Positions 14,141-21,724 of a DNA stretch of 36,140 nucleotides are shown piece by piece; the first letter of the stretch is position 1, and each line of letters begins with the position of its first letter. A model generated the notes under the pieces. The model was not told where the DNA came from. It saw only the letters and a list, made by a program, of their open reading frames with translations, and did no database searches. The position numbers were made by a program, and so were the translations under genes. The DNA comes from DATLFP01 sp035540955 (GTDB taxonomy: Bacteria > Actinomycetota > Acidimicrobiia > Acidimicrobiales > CADCSY01): contig DATLFP010000029.1 of the NCBI GenBank assembly GCA_035540955.1, positions 1 to 36,140 of the forward strand, in the 5' to 3' direction.

Positions 14141-15462
14141 TGCCCCCCGACGCCGCCCGCGGCGACATCGTCGGGGCCGATCCGGTGCTGGCGTCGCCCT
14201 TCCCGCTCGGGGAGGTTGCGGCCACCGCGCTCGCCGCGTGCGGGCGGGCGGCGGCCGAGCTGTGGGCGCTGCGCACCGGCGAGGCCCAACGGGTACGGGT
14301 CGATGTCGGCGCGGCGGCGGCGTCGCTGCTGTCCTTCGCCCACCAGCGGCTCGACGGGGTCACGCCCCGGCGGCTCCAGGAGGGGAACCCGCTCGTCGAC
14401 CTGTACGAGTGCCGGGACGGCCGCTGGATCCACCTCCACGGGTCGTTCCCGGCGCTGGCCGAGCGCACCCGGGCCGTGCTCGGTGCCGGTGACGACATCG
14501 CCGCCCTGGTGAAGCGGTGGGACGCCCAGGCCCTGGAGGACGCGCTGGCGGAGGCGTCGACGTGCGGCGCGATGGTGCGCACACCCGAGGAGTGGGCGGC
14601 GCACCCGCAGCACGACGCCGTGCAGGCCCTCGGCCGGATCGCCGTCACCAAGGTCGCCGACAGCGAACCCGAGCCGGTGGGCGACGGGATGCGACCGCTG
14701 GGCGGCGTGCGCGTCCTCGACCTCACGCGGGTCCTCGCCGGACCGACGTGCGGGCGCTCGCTCGCCGCGCACGGCGCCGACGTGCTCCTCGTGAACGCGC
14801 CCGACCTCCCCAACGCCGGCCCGTTCGTGCTCGACACCAGTCACGGCAAGCGCTCGGCGTTCATCGATCTCGACACGCCGCAGGGACGGGGCCGGCTCGG
14901 CGAGCTGGTCGCCGGGTGCGACGTGTTCACCCAGGGCTATCGCAGCGACGCCCTCGAGCGGCGCGGCTTCGGCGTCGAGGACGTGGTCGCGGTGCGGCCC
15001 GGCGCGGTGTACGTGACGGTGAACTGCTACGGCGACGACGGGCCGTGGCGGGCGCGGCCGGGCTGGGAGCAGCTGGCGCAGGCGGCCAGCGGGATCGCCC
15101 ACGTGCAGGGTGGGCCCGAGGGACGGCCACGGCTCGTTCCGGCGGCCGCCTGCGACTACACCACCGGCTACCTGGCGGCAGTCGGAGCCATGACCGCCCT
15201 GGCCCTGCGGGCCACCGACGGTGGCAGCTATCACGTGCAGGCGTCGCTGTGCCAGACCGCGCAGTGGATCCTCGACGAGGGTCCGCGGTGCGATCCGGCC
15301 GACGCCACCGGGGTGCCCGACCTCGACCGGTGGATGGTCACGTCGCACACGCCCGAAGGTGAGCTGCGCCACCTGGGACCGATCATCGAGATGAGCGCGA
15401 CCCCTCCCCGCTGGGACCGCCCGTCCCCACCGCTCGGCGCCGATCAGCCCGTCTGGTCCTGA
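14140..15462 (+). CDS. CaiB/BaiF (family III) CoA-transferase, rearranged two-part form
   Basis: Family III CoA-transferases move CoA between carboxylic acids or epimerise acyl-CoAs. In this 440-residue protein the usual N-terminal signature is in the second half: LGGVRVLDLTRVLAGPTCGRSLAAHGADVL (about 187-216), KRSAFIDLDT, DVFTQGYRSDAL and YVTVNCYGDDGPWRARPGWEQLAQAASGI, with the probable catalytic Asp at D339 (ACDYTTGYLAA). The first half (about 20-185) resembles the large-domain and C-terminal parts of the fold (RDGRWIHLHGSFP, RTPEEWAAHPQ). The protein is thus permuted relative to classical CaiB, a form seen in longer members of the family. The substrate is unknown. It overlaps truA by one base and converges on the ligase gene 15 bases away. 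Confidence 0.85.
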   Translation: MPPDAARGDIVGADPVLASPFPLGEVAATALAACGRAAAELWALRTGEAQRVRVDVGAAAASLLSFAHQRLDGVTPRRLQEGNPLVDLYECRDGRWIHLHGSFPALAERTRAVLGAGDDIAALVKRWDAQALEDALAEASTCGAMVRTPEEWAAHPQHDAVQALGRIAVTKVADSEPEPVGDGMRPLGGVRVLDLTRVLAGPTCGRSLAAHGADVLLVNAPDLPNAGPFVLDTSHGKRSAFIDLDTPQGRGRLGELVAGCDVFTQGYRSDALERRGFGVEDVVAVRPGAVYVTVNCYGDDGPWRARPGWEQLAQAASGIAHVQGGPEGRPRLVPAAACDYTTGYLAAVGAMTALALRATDGGSYHVQASLCQTAQWILDEGPRCDPADATGVPDLDRWMVTSHTPEGELRHLGPIIEMSATPPRWDRPSPPLGADQPVWS

Positions 15463-15477
15463 TCGCGCACAACGGCG

Positions 15478-16938
15478 TCACTGGCCGAGGCGGTCGCGCT
15501 GGACCTTGCCGAGGGGGTTGCGGGGGAGGGCGTCGATGCGGTGGATGAGGCGGGGCCGCTTGTAGGGCGCCAACCGCTCGGCGGCGAAGCCCACGATGGC
15601 GTTGGCGTCGAAGGAGTCGTCGGACTCGACGTAGGCGGTGACGACCTCGCCCCACTCCTCCGATGGCGTGCCGACCACGGCCACGTCGTGCACGGACGGG
15701 TGCCCGCGCAGGACATCCTCGATCTCGCGGGGGTAGACGTTGTAGCCGCCGGTGATGATGAGCTCCTTGGCCCGACCCACGATCGACAGGTAGCCGTCGT
15801 CGTCGAGCGCGCCGATGTCGCCGGTGCGGAACCATCCGTCGTCGGTGAACGCCTCGCGCGTCGCATCGGGCTGGTCGAGGTAGCCGGCGAACACGTTCGC
15901 GCCCCGCACCTCGATCTCGGCGGTGTCGGCGTCGAGGCGCACCTCGACGCCGGGGAACGGCATGCCGACGGTGCCGGCGCGGCGCTCGCCGTCGTAGGGG
16001 TTGGTGGTGAGCATCAGCGTCTCGGTCATGCCGTAGCGCTCGAGGATGGTCTGGCCCGAGGCGTCACGGATGCGCTCGAGGAGCTCGGGTGCCAGCGGGG
16101 CGGAGCCGGACACGCACAGGCGCAGCTTCCCGAGCCGCTCGAGGCCGTCGGCGGCGGCCAGCCGCGACCACATCGTGGGCACGCCGAAGAACATCGTCGC
16201 CTCGTCGCATGCCGCCAGCACCGCCTCGGCATCGAAGCCGCGTTGCAGGATCACGGTGCCGCCGACGAGCAGCGACGTGTGCAGGCCGACGCCGAGTCCG
16301 TGCACGTGGAACAGGGGCAGGCAGAGGACGAGCGTGTCGGTCGCCTCCCACCGCCACGCCTCGGCCACGGCCGCCGACGACGCCAGCAGGTTGCCGTGCG
16401 ACAGCACGACGCCCTTCGGCGTGCCGGTCGTGCCCGAGGTGAACGGGAGAAGAGCGGGATCGTCGCTCGCCACACCATCGAGCTCGGGGACGATGCCGTC
16501 GGCGAGGTCGACGTCGATCCCGGTGGTGCAGACCTCCGCCGGCATCCACGACCGGAGCTCCTCGCCCTCGAGGATGGCGGCGCGCGGGGCGGCGGCCTCG
16601 ACGATCGCGTCGACCTCCCGCCGCGAGAAGGAAGGGTTCACGGGCACCACCACCAGGCCGAGCCGAAGCGCTCCGATGTGGGCGACGACGAGATCGGCCG
16701 ACGTCTCCCCCGACACGAGCACACGGTCGCCGGCGACGAGGCCGGCGGCGTGCAGCCGCCCGGCGACTCGGGCGGTCCGGTCGAGCAGGTCGAAGCCGTC
16801 GAGGCCCGTGCCGTCGACGTCGCGGACGTACACCGCCGTCGGGTCGGCCTTCCACGACTCCGACCACGCGAGCGGCAGGCTCACCCGCGCCAGGAGGTCG
16901 GTGCGCTGCGCCGTCGGGTCTCCGGGCCCCTGCTCCAT
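15478..16938 (-). CDS. acyl-CoA synthetase, malonyl/methylmalonyl-CoA synthetase-like (MatB/FadD36 type)
   Basis: This AMP-forming ligase (486 residues) activates a carboxylate to its CoA thioester via an acyl-adenylate. Motifs are the phosphate loop TSGTTGTPKGVV (167-178), YGMTETLMLTTNPYDGER (302-319), the ADP/AMP motif GYLDQPDATREAFTDDGWFRTGD, GRAKELIITGGYNVYPREIE and catalytic Lys K478 (NPLGKVQ). The YGMTET..NPYDGERRAGTVG.P.PGV pattern resembles MatB and mycobacterial FadD36, hence the suggested malonyl/methylmalonyl specificity; this is inference. The start chosen, ATG at 16938, opens on a 24-base gap shared with the divergent CoA-transferase gene. Confidence 0.88.
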   Translation of the reverse strand: MEQGPGDPTAQRTDLLARVSLPLAWSESWKADPTAVYVRDVDGTGLDGFDLLDRTARVAGRLHAAGLVAGDRVLVSGETSADLVVAHIGALRLGLVVVPVNPSFSRREVDAIVEAAAPRAAILEGEELRSWMPAEVCTTGIDVDLADGIVPELDGVASDDPALLPFTSGTTGTPKGVVLSHGNLLASSAAVAEAWRWEATDTLVLCLPLFHVHGLGVGLHTSLLVGGTVILQRGFDAEAVLAACDEATMFFGVPTMWSRLAAADGLERLGKLRLCVSGSAPLAPELLERIRDASGQTILERYGMTETLMLTTNPYDGERRAGTVGMPFPGVEVRLDADTAEIEVRGANVFAGYLDQPDATREAFTDDGWFRTGDIGALDDDGYLSIVGRAKELIITGGYNVYPREIEDVLRGHPSVHDVAVVGTPSEEWGEVVTAYVESDDSFDANAIVGFAAERLAPYKRPRLIHRIDALPRNPLGKVQRDRLGQ

Positions 16939-16945
16939 CGCCGCG

Positions 16946-16952
16946 TACGGTA
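16946..16952. promoter_or_regulatory. overlapping divergent -10-like boxes
   Basis: The 24-base gap between the ligase and the CoA-transferase holds a 7-base partly palindromic TACGGTA (16946-16952). On the plus strand TACGGT (16946-16951) lies 11 bases before ATG at 16963. On the minus strand TACCGT (16952-16947) lies 8 bases before ATG at 16938. Both fit TAnnnT and would give leaderless or near-leaderless mRNAs. No good -35 boxes are visible, so the call is tentative. Confidence 0.3.
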
Positions 16953-16962
16953 GCGATGGTTC

Positions 16963-18072
16963 ATGCGCCTGCCCCTCGACGACATCCGCGTCCTCGACCT
17001 CACCGTCGCCCGGGCCGGGCCGCAGTGCGTGCGCCAGCTGGCCGACTGGGGCGCCGATGTCGTGCGCGTGGTGCCACCTCCCCGAGGGCCCGGCGGCGAT
17101 CCGGCGGGCGTGACGGGCTCCGACGCCCGCAACCTCCACCGCAACAAGCGCCTGGTCCACCTCGACCTCAAGGACCCGGCCGGCCGGGCCACCCTCCTGC
17201 AGCTGGCCGAGCAGGCGGATGTGCTGGTCGAGAACATGCGGCCCCCGGTGAAGGACGCGCTCGGGATCGGGTGGCCGGCGGTGCACGCCCGGAACCCCCG
17301 CCTCGTCTACGGGTCGATCTCCGGCTTCGGCCAGGACGGCCCCTACGCAGCGCGGGGTGGCGTCGACCAGGTCGCCCAGGGGCTGGGTGGCCTGATGAGC
17401 GTCACCGGCCTGCCGGGCACCGAGCCGACCCGGGTCGGCATCCCCGTCAGCGACCTCGCCGCCGGGCTGCACCTCGCGGTCGGCATCCTCGTCGCCCTCC
17501 ACGATCGGGCCCGCACGGGCGCCGGGCGGTGGGTCCGAACGTCGCTGCTCGAGACGATGATCTCGATGATGGACCTGCAGGCGGTGCGGTGGACGATCGA
17601 CGGCGAGGTCCCCGAGCAGGAGGGCAACCACCACCCGACGCTCGTGCCGATGGGGTGCTTCCGGTCGAGCGACGGGTGGGTGAACGTCGCCGGGCCGTCG
17701 GGGCGCCTGCTCCACCGGTTCTGCGCGGCGATCGGCCTTCCCGACCTGCCGAGCGATCCCCGCTTCGACACCGGCCCCAAGCGCTCGGCCAACCGGGCCG
17801 AGCTGAACGAGATCGTGCGCGACCGACTGCGCCAGCGCACGACCGCCGAGTGGGTCGCGGCCCTCAACGAGGCGGGCGTGCCGTGCGGGCCGGTGTACGC
17901 GATGGACGAGGTGTTCGCCGACCCGCAGGTCGAGCATCTGGGCATGGTGGTGCGCCAGGTGATCCGCAACCCGGTGACGATGGGCGCCGAGCAGACCGTT
18001 CGATCCGACGCGCCGACGGCGCCGTTGTCCGCCGAGCGGGTCCTGGAGGAGTGGGGCGATGGTCGCGCTTGA
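16963..18072 (+). CDS. CaiB/BaiF (family III) CoA-transferase
   Basis: This is a 369-residue family III CoA-transferase of classical order: DDIRVLDLTVARAGPQCVRQLADWGADVVRV at the start, NLHRNKRLVHLDLKDPAGRA, VENMRPPVKDALGIGW, YGSISGFGQDGPYA, then GIPVSDLAAGLHLAVG with the probable catalytic Asp at D164. The C-terminal part has HPTLVPMGCFRSSDGWVNVA and VPCGPVYAMDEVFADPQ. Relatives include formyl-CoA transferase and alpha-methylacyl-CoA racemase; the substrate cannot be fixed from sequence. It overlaps the crotonase gene by 14 bases, implying coupled expression, and diverges from the acyl-CoA ligase. Confidence 0.9.
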   Translation: MRLPLDDIRVLDLTVARAGPQCVRQLADWGADVVRVVPPPRGPGGDPAGVTGSDARNLHRNKRLVHLDLKDPAGRATLLQLAEQADVLVENMRPPVKDALGIGWPAVHARNPRLVYGSISGFGQDGPYAARGGVDQVAQGLGGLMSVTGLPGTEPTRVGIPVSDLAAGLHLAVGILVALHDRARTGAGRWVRTSLLETMISMMDLQAVRWTIDGEVPEQEGNHHPTLVPMGCFRSSDGWVNVAGPSGRLLHRFCAAIGLPDLPSDPRFDTGPKRSANRAELNEIVRDRLRQRTTAEWVAALNEAGVPCGPVYAMDEVFADPQVEHLGMVVRQVIRNPVTMGAEQTVRSDAPTAPLSAERVLEEWGDGRA

Positions 18073-18862
18073 CACCGGCACCGAGCAGCTCCGGTGCGAC
18101 ATCAGCGACGGCATCGCCATCGTCACCTTCGACAACCCGGCCAAGCGGAACGCGCTGTCGGCGCCGATCCGCGCCGCGCTCCCCGGTGTGCTCCGGTCGC
18201 TCCAAGCCGACGACGCCGTGCGGGTGGTCGTGCTCACCGGCGCCGGCGGCAAGGCGTTCGTGTCGGGTGCCGACATCAGCGAGTTCGGCGACCAGCGCAC
18301 GACGCCGGAGGCGCGCGCTGACTTCGATCGGGGTCAGGCCGACACGGCTCGCGCGTGGGCCGCGCTCGAGAAGCCGATCATCGCCATGATCCAGGGCTTC
18401 TGCATCGGCGGCGGACTCCTCACCGCACTGCAGGCCGACATCCGCATCTGCAGCGACGACAGCGTGTTCGCCGTGCCCGCCGCTCGGCTCGGGCTGGGGT
18501 ACGGGTTCGGCGGCGTCGAGCAGCTCGTGCAGCTGGTGGGGCCGTCGTGGGCCAGCGAGATCCTGTTCTCGGCCCGGCGCCTCTCCGCCGCCGAGGCCGT
18601 GCAGGCCGGCCTCGTCAACCGGGTCGTTCCTCCGGAGATCCTCGAGGACGAGGTCTTCGGTCTCGCCGGGTCGATCCGCGACAACGCGCCGCTGACCGTC
18701 ACTGCCCTCAAGGTGGCGATCCGCGAGGCCCGCCGCGCTCCCGATCGCCGCGACCTCGACCGGGTGGCGGCGCTGGTCGAGGCGTGCTTCCGGTCTGCGG
18801 ACTACCGCGAAGGGCAGGCCGCCTTCCTCGAGAAGCGACCGCCGCGGTTCCGCGGCGGGTGA
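18059..18862 (+). CDS. enoyl-CoA hydratase/isomerase (crotonase) family protein lacking both classical catalytic Glu
   Basis: The 267-residue crotonase fold is clear: IAIVTFDNPAKRNALS (19-34), VVVLTGAGGKAFVSGADISEF (56-76), the CoA oxyanion loop IQGFCIGGGLLTALQADIRIC (111-131), and RLSAAEAVQAGLVNRVV. In rat mitochondrial enoyl-CoA hydratase the catalytic acids are E144 (GGGCEL) and E164 (PE). The aligned positions here are L121 (GGGLL) and A141 (PA), so simple hydratase chemistry is doubtful. Other crotonase-fold activities (isomerase, hydrolase, lyase) remain possible. The ATG at 18059 lies inside the end of the CoA-transferase gene. Confidence 0.88.
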   Translation: MVALDTGTEQLRCDISDGIAIVTFDNPAKRNALSAPIRAALPGVLRSLQADDAVRVVVLTGAGGKAFVSGADISEFGDQRTTPEARADFDRGQADTARAWAALEKPIIAMIQGFCIGGGLLTALQADIRICSDDSVFAVPAARLGLGYGFGGVEQLVQLVGPSWASEILFSARRLSAAEAVQAGLVNRVVPPEILEDEVFGLAGSIRDNAPLTVTALKVAIREARRAPDRRDLDRVAALVEACFRSADYREGQAAFLEKRPPRFRGG

Positions 18863-18898
18863 GATGATGGCGATCGCGGCGGGGAACCGGAGGGAGCC

Positions 18899-19471
18899 AT
18901 GAGCACCGAGAACCTCGCCAGGGCCTTCGCCATGACGCGCGGGATCCTGACCAACGTCACCCCCGACCAGTTCGACCTTCCGACGCCGTGCGCGTCGTGG
19001 GACGTCCGGGCCCTGATCAACCACGTCGTCGAAGGCGCCAACTGGTTCGGCCTGTGCGTCGAGGCCGGGGCCGCCCCCGAGGAGGATCCGACGGCCGGTG
19101 TCGACTACGCAGGCGGCGACCTCCTCGGCTCCTTCGACGCCGGGGCGGCGCGCTCGCTGGCCGCGTTCGCGGCGCCGGGCGCGCTCGACAAGGCGATCGA
19201 CCTCCCGTTCGGCACCATGCCGGGTGGCGCCTTCCTCGGGATCGCGACGGACGACGTGTTCGCGCATGGCTGGGATCTCGCCAAGGCGACCGGACAGCCC
19301 ACGGATCTCGACCCGGAGCTGGCCGCGAGCCTGCTCGCGCAGATGGAGGCGTTCCTGCCGCCGGAGATCCGGGGCGCCGACGGCGTCGCGCCGTTCGGGC
19401 CGGCGACCGACGCCCCCGAGGGAGCGTCCGCCGCCGACCGGCTCGCCGCCTTCCTCGGCCGCACCGTCTGA
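18899..19471 (+). CDS. TIGR03086-type metal-binding protein (DinB/mycothiol-enzyme-like fold)
   Basis: This 190-residue protein has the TIGR03086 pattern: TPCASWDVRALINHVVEGANWF near the N-terminus with H42, and DDVFAHGWDLAKATG (118-132) with H123 and D126 as further likely metal ligands. The family belongs to the DinB-like four-helix bundle that includes mycothiol-dependent maleylpyruvate isomerase. Its reaction is unknown. A strong GGAGGG lies about 6-11 bases before ATG. A 36-base spacer without a clear promoter separates it from the crotonase gene, and it converges on the threonine ammonia-lyase gene. Confidence 0.82.
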   Translation: MSTENLARAFAMTRGILTNVTPDQFDLPTPCASWDVRALINHVVEGANWFGLCVEAGAAPEEDPTAGVDYAGGDLLGSFDAGAARSLAAFAAPGALDKAIDLPFGTMPGGAFLGIATDDVFAHGWDLAKATGQPTDLDPELAASLLAQMEAFLPPEIRGADGVAPFGPATDAPEGASAADRLAAFLGRTV

Positions 19472-19486
19472 CCACCACTCACGAGG

Positions 19487-19533
19487 TCTCGGAGTACCCA
19501 GACCGGTACACAGCCGGCCTGGGTGCGCCGAGA
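19487..19533. terminator. long imperfect hairpin between convergent genes (bidirectional terminator)
   Basis: TCTCGG (19487-19492), GTACCCAG (19494-19501) and CCGG (19503-19506) pair with CCGG (19514-19517), CTGGGTGC (19519-19526) and CCGAGA (19528-19533). That makes 18 pairs with two single mismatches and a 7-base loop. A second small stem GAGAA-GGTGGG-TTCTC follows at 19530-19545. It sits in the 74-base gap between convergent genes, where a two-way terminator is expected. Confidence 0.6.
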
Positions 19534-19545
19534 AGGTGGGTTCTC

Positions 19546-20775
19546 TCAGCGGCGGAGGTCGACCCGGTAGCCGGCGGCGCGCAGGCCGGCGACGACCTCG
19601 TCGCGGTGCTCGGGATCGCGGGTCTCGAGGGTGAGGAGGACCTCGACCTCGTCGAGGGCGAGGTCGAGCCCGGCCCGGTGGTGGTCGACCGACAGCACGT
19701 TCAACCCCATCCCGGCCACGGCCGTCGTGAGTCCGGCCAGGGCCCCCGGCTGATCGCCGAGCACCACCCGCAGCACGAGGTAGCGCCCGGCGGCGGTGAG
19801 GCCGTGCTCGACGAGCCGGGAGAGCAGCAACGGGTCGAGGTTGCCGCCCGACAGGACGGCGACGGCGGGGCCCGATCCCGCCACCCGGCCGGCGAGGAGA
19901 GCGGCGACACCCACTGCACCAGCGGGCTCGACCACCGCCTTGGCCCGCTCGAGCAGGAGCACCATGGCCTGGCTGATCTCCTCCTCGGTGACGGTGATGA
20001 CGTCGTCCACGAGCGCGTCCACGTGCGCGAGGGTGAGCGCGCACGGCGACTTGAGGGCGATGCCGTCGGCCATCGTCGAGGTGCTGTCGAGAGTCACGAC
20101 GCGCCCCGCCTCGAGCGACCGGCGCATGGCGTCGGCCCCTGCGGCCTCGACCCCCACCACCCGGACCCGGCCCTGCAGGGCGGTGGCGATCCCCGAGATG
20201 AGCCCGCCGCCGCCGACGGGCACCAGGACGACGTCGGCCTCGGCCGCCTCGTCGAGGATCTCGAGGCCGACCGTGCCCTGGCCGGCGATGACCTCCGGGT
20301 CGTCGAACGGGTGGATGAGCACCGCGCCCGACGCGGTCGCCTCCGCCTCCGCCGCCGCCAGGCACTCGTCGACCCCGCCGTCGACGAGCCGGATCACGGC
20401 CCCGTAGTCCTCGGTCGCCTGGACCTTGGGCAGCGGCGCAGTGGCGGGCATGAAGATGGTGGCCCGGTGGCCGGTCAGCGCCGCCGCCAGCGCCACCCCC
20501 TGGGCGTGGTTCCCGGCCGACGCCGCCACCACGGCGGTCTCGGCCGGCAGCCCGGCGATCCGGTTGTAGGCCCCCCGGATCTTGAACGAGCCCGTCCGCT
20601 GCAGCTGCTCGGGCTTGAGCACCAGGGGCCGTCCCACCACCCGGCCGATGGCATCGGCCCTGGTCAACGGGGTCGCCCGCAGCACGCCCCGGAGCCGGGA
20701 CGCGGCCTCCCGGACCTGCCCGATGGTCACCAGGCCCCCCGGGGCCGGGGCCCCGCCGGCGCTGTTGCTGGTCAC
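19546..20775 (-). CDS. ilvA: threonine ammonia-lyase (PLP-dependent, with C-terminal ACT domain)
   Basis: This enzyme deaminates L-threonine (or L-serine) to a 2-oxo acid, the first step to isoleucine or a catabolic route. About 409 residues long, it has the PLP Lys in RTGSFKIRGAYNR (K65), SAGNHAQGVALAA, the phosphate-binding loop PVGGGGLISGI and an ACT-type C-terminus (LRVVLGDQPGALAGLTTAVAGMGLNVL). This single-ACT form of about 400 residues fits biosynthetic or catabolic types, so ilvA against tdcB is not settled. I chose GTG at 20775, nine bases after a TACGGT box; TTG at 20799 and GTG at 20730 are alternatives. It is divergent from rplM. Confidence 0.9.
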   Translation of the reverse strand: MTSNSAGGAPAPGGLVTIGQVREAASRLRGVLRATPLTRADAIGRVVGRPLVLKPEQLQRTGSFKIRGAYNRIAGLPAETAVVAASAGNHAQGVALAAALTGHRATIFMPATAPLPKVQATEDYGAVIRLVDGGVDECLAAAEAEATASGAVLIHPFDDPEVIAGQGTVGLEILDEAAEADVVLVPVGGGGLISGIATALQGRVRVVGVEAAGADAMRRSLEAGRVVTLDSTSTMADGIALKSPCALTLAHVDALVDDVITVTEEEISQAMVLLLERAKAVVEPAGAVGVAALLAGRVAGSGPAVAVLSGGNLDPLLLSRLVEHGLTAAGRYLVLRVVLGDQPGALAGLTTAVAGMGLNVLSVDHHRAGLDLALDEVEVLLTLETRDPEHRDEVVAGLRAAGYRVDLRR

Positions 20776-20794
20776 GACGGCCGGACCGTACACT
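20765..20794 (+). promoter_or_regulatory. candidate rplM-rpsI promoter, overlapping the divergent ilvA start region
   Basis: TTGCTG (20765-20770), an 18-base spacer and TACACT (20789-20794) precede rplM. On the opposite strand TACGGT (20790-20785) overlaps this -10 box and would serve the divergent threonine ammonia-lyase. The two directions therefore compete for nearly the same bases. The leader before rplM is about 55 bases. Confidence 0.45.
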
Positions 20795-20855
20795 GGCAAG
20801 CCGTTTCCGATGCAGGGACGCAGTGTCCCGCGTCACCCCGGACAGAAGGTCTCCG

Positions 20856-21305
20856 TTGCGCACGTACACGCCCACCCCCAAGGACATCACCCGCGCCTGG
20901 CACGTCGTCGACGCGGACGGTCTGGTCCTCGGGCGCCTCGCCACCGAGGTGGCGCGCGTGCTGCGGGGCAAGCACAAGCCGATCTTCGCCCCTCACCTCG
21001 ACGCTGGCGACCACGTGATCGTCGTGAACGCCGACAAGATCGTCCTCACCGCCGGGAAGGCCGAGAAGAAGATCTCCTACCGGCACTCGGGCTACCCGGG
21101 GGGCCTGCGGGCCACCGGCTACACCCAGCTGCTCGAGCGCAAGCCCGAGGAGGCCGTCCGCAAGGCGGTGAAGGGCATGCTCCCCAAGAACCGGCTCGGC
21201 GCCAAGATGCTCACCAAGCTCAAGGTGTACGCCGGCCCCACCCATCCCCACAGCGCCCAGGGCCCGCAGCCGCTGGATCTGTCGGCGGCGCGAGCGAAGG
21301 CGTAG
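20856..21305 (+). CDS. rplM: 50S ribosomal protein L13
   Basis: L13 is an early 50S assembly protein. From TTG at 20856 it is 149 residues, matching the family start MRTYTPTPKDITRAWHVVDA and the core VLGRLATEVARVLRGKHKP, GDHVIVVNADKI, YRHSGYPGGL and AVKGMLPKNRLGAKMLTKLKVYAG. AGAAGGT lies about 8 bases before the TTG. A GTG at 20823 is in frame but would add 11 residues the family lacks. rplM-rpsI is a conserved pair. Confidence 0.97.
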   Translation: MRTYTPTPKDITRAWHVVDADGLVLGRLATEVARVLRGKHKPIFAPHLDAGDHVIVVNADKIVLTAGKAEKKISYRHSGYPGGLRATGYTQLLERKPEEAVRKAVKGMLPKNRLGAKMLTKLKVYAGPTHPHSAQGPQPLDLSAARAKA

Positions 21306-21315
21306 GTAGCACCTG

Positions 21316-21711
21316 ATGGCCGAGAAGCCCCTCTCCCAGAACACCGGTCGCCGCAAGCGCGCTGTCGCCCGGGTGCGCCTGCGCCTCGGCACCGGCACGA
21401 TCACCGTGAACAAGCGGCCGATCGACACCTACTTCCCGTCCGAGACCCACCGGATGATCCTCACCGAGCCGTTGCGGATCACCGAGCAGCTCGAGTCCTT
21501 CGACATCGATGCCACGATCGACGGCGGCGGCGTGAGCGGTCAGGCCGGGGCCCTCCGCATGGGCATCGCCCGGGCGCTGATCGAGCACGATCCCGAGCAG
21601 CGCCCGCTGCTGAAGAAGGCCGGTCTCCTCACGCGCGACGCGCGGGAGAAGGAGTCGAAGAAGTACGGCCTCAAGAAGGCCCGCAAGGCGCCGCAGTACT
21701 CCAAGCGCTGA
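21316..21711 (+). CDS. rpsI: 30S ribosomal protein S9
   Basis: S9 reaches the P-site tRNA with its C-terminal tail. The 131 residues include GRRKRAVARVRLRLGTGTITVNKRPIDTYF, GGGVSGQAGALRMGIARALIE and the ending KKYGLKKARKAPQYSKR, whose terminal Ser-Lys-Arg is the functional tail. It lies ten bases after rplM. glmM follows after 13 bases. Confidence 0.98.
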   Translation: MAEKPLSQNTGRRKRAVARVRLRLGTGTITVNKRPIDTYFPSETHRMILTEPLRITEQLESFDIDATIDGGGVSGQAGALRMGIARALIEHDPEQRPLLKKAGLLTRDAREKESKKYGLKKARKAPQYSKR

Positions 21712-21724
21712 CCGGCCGCTGGCC

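Noticed and set aside
15478..18300. A 940-codon minus-strand open frame covering the ligase and running on beneath the CoA-transferase and crotonase genes
   Set aside because: Only the part from 16938 down matches a protein family. The rest is antisense to two clear coding genes and is open because of high GC.
14140..20799. Recent horizontal transfer or a mobile island
   Set aside because: I see no transposase, integrase, tRNA gene, flanking direct repeat or clear base-composition shift, so a gene-order difference is the most that can be said.
20823..20855. GTG at 20823 as the rplM start
   Set aside because: It adds 11 residues absent from L13 proteins; TTG at 20856 gives the conserved MRTY start and has a ribosome site.
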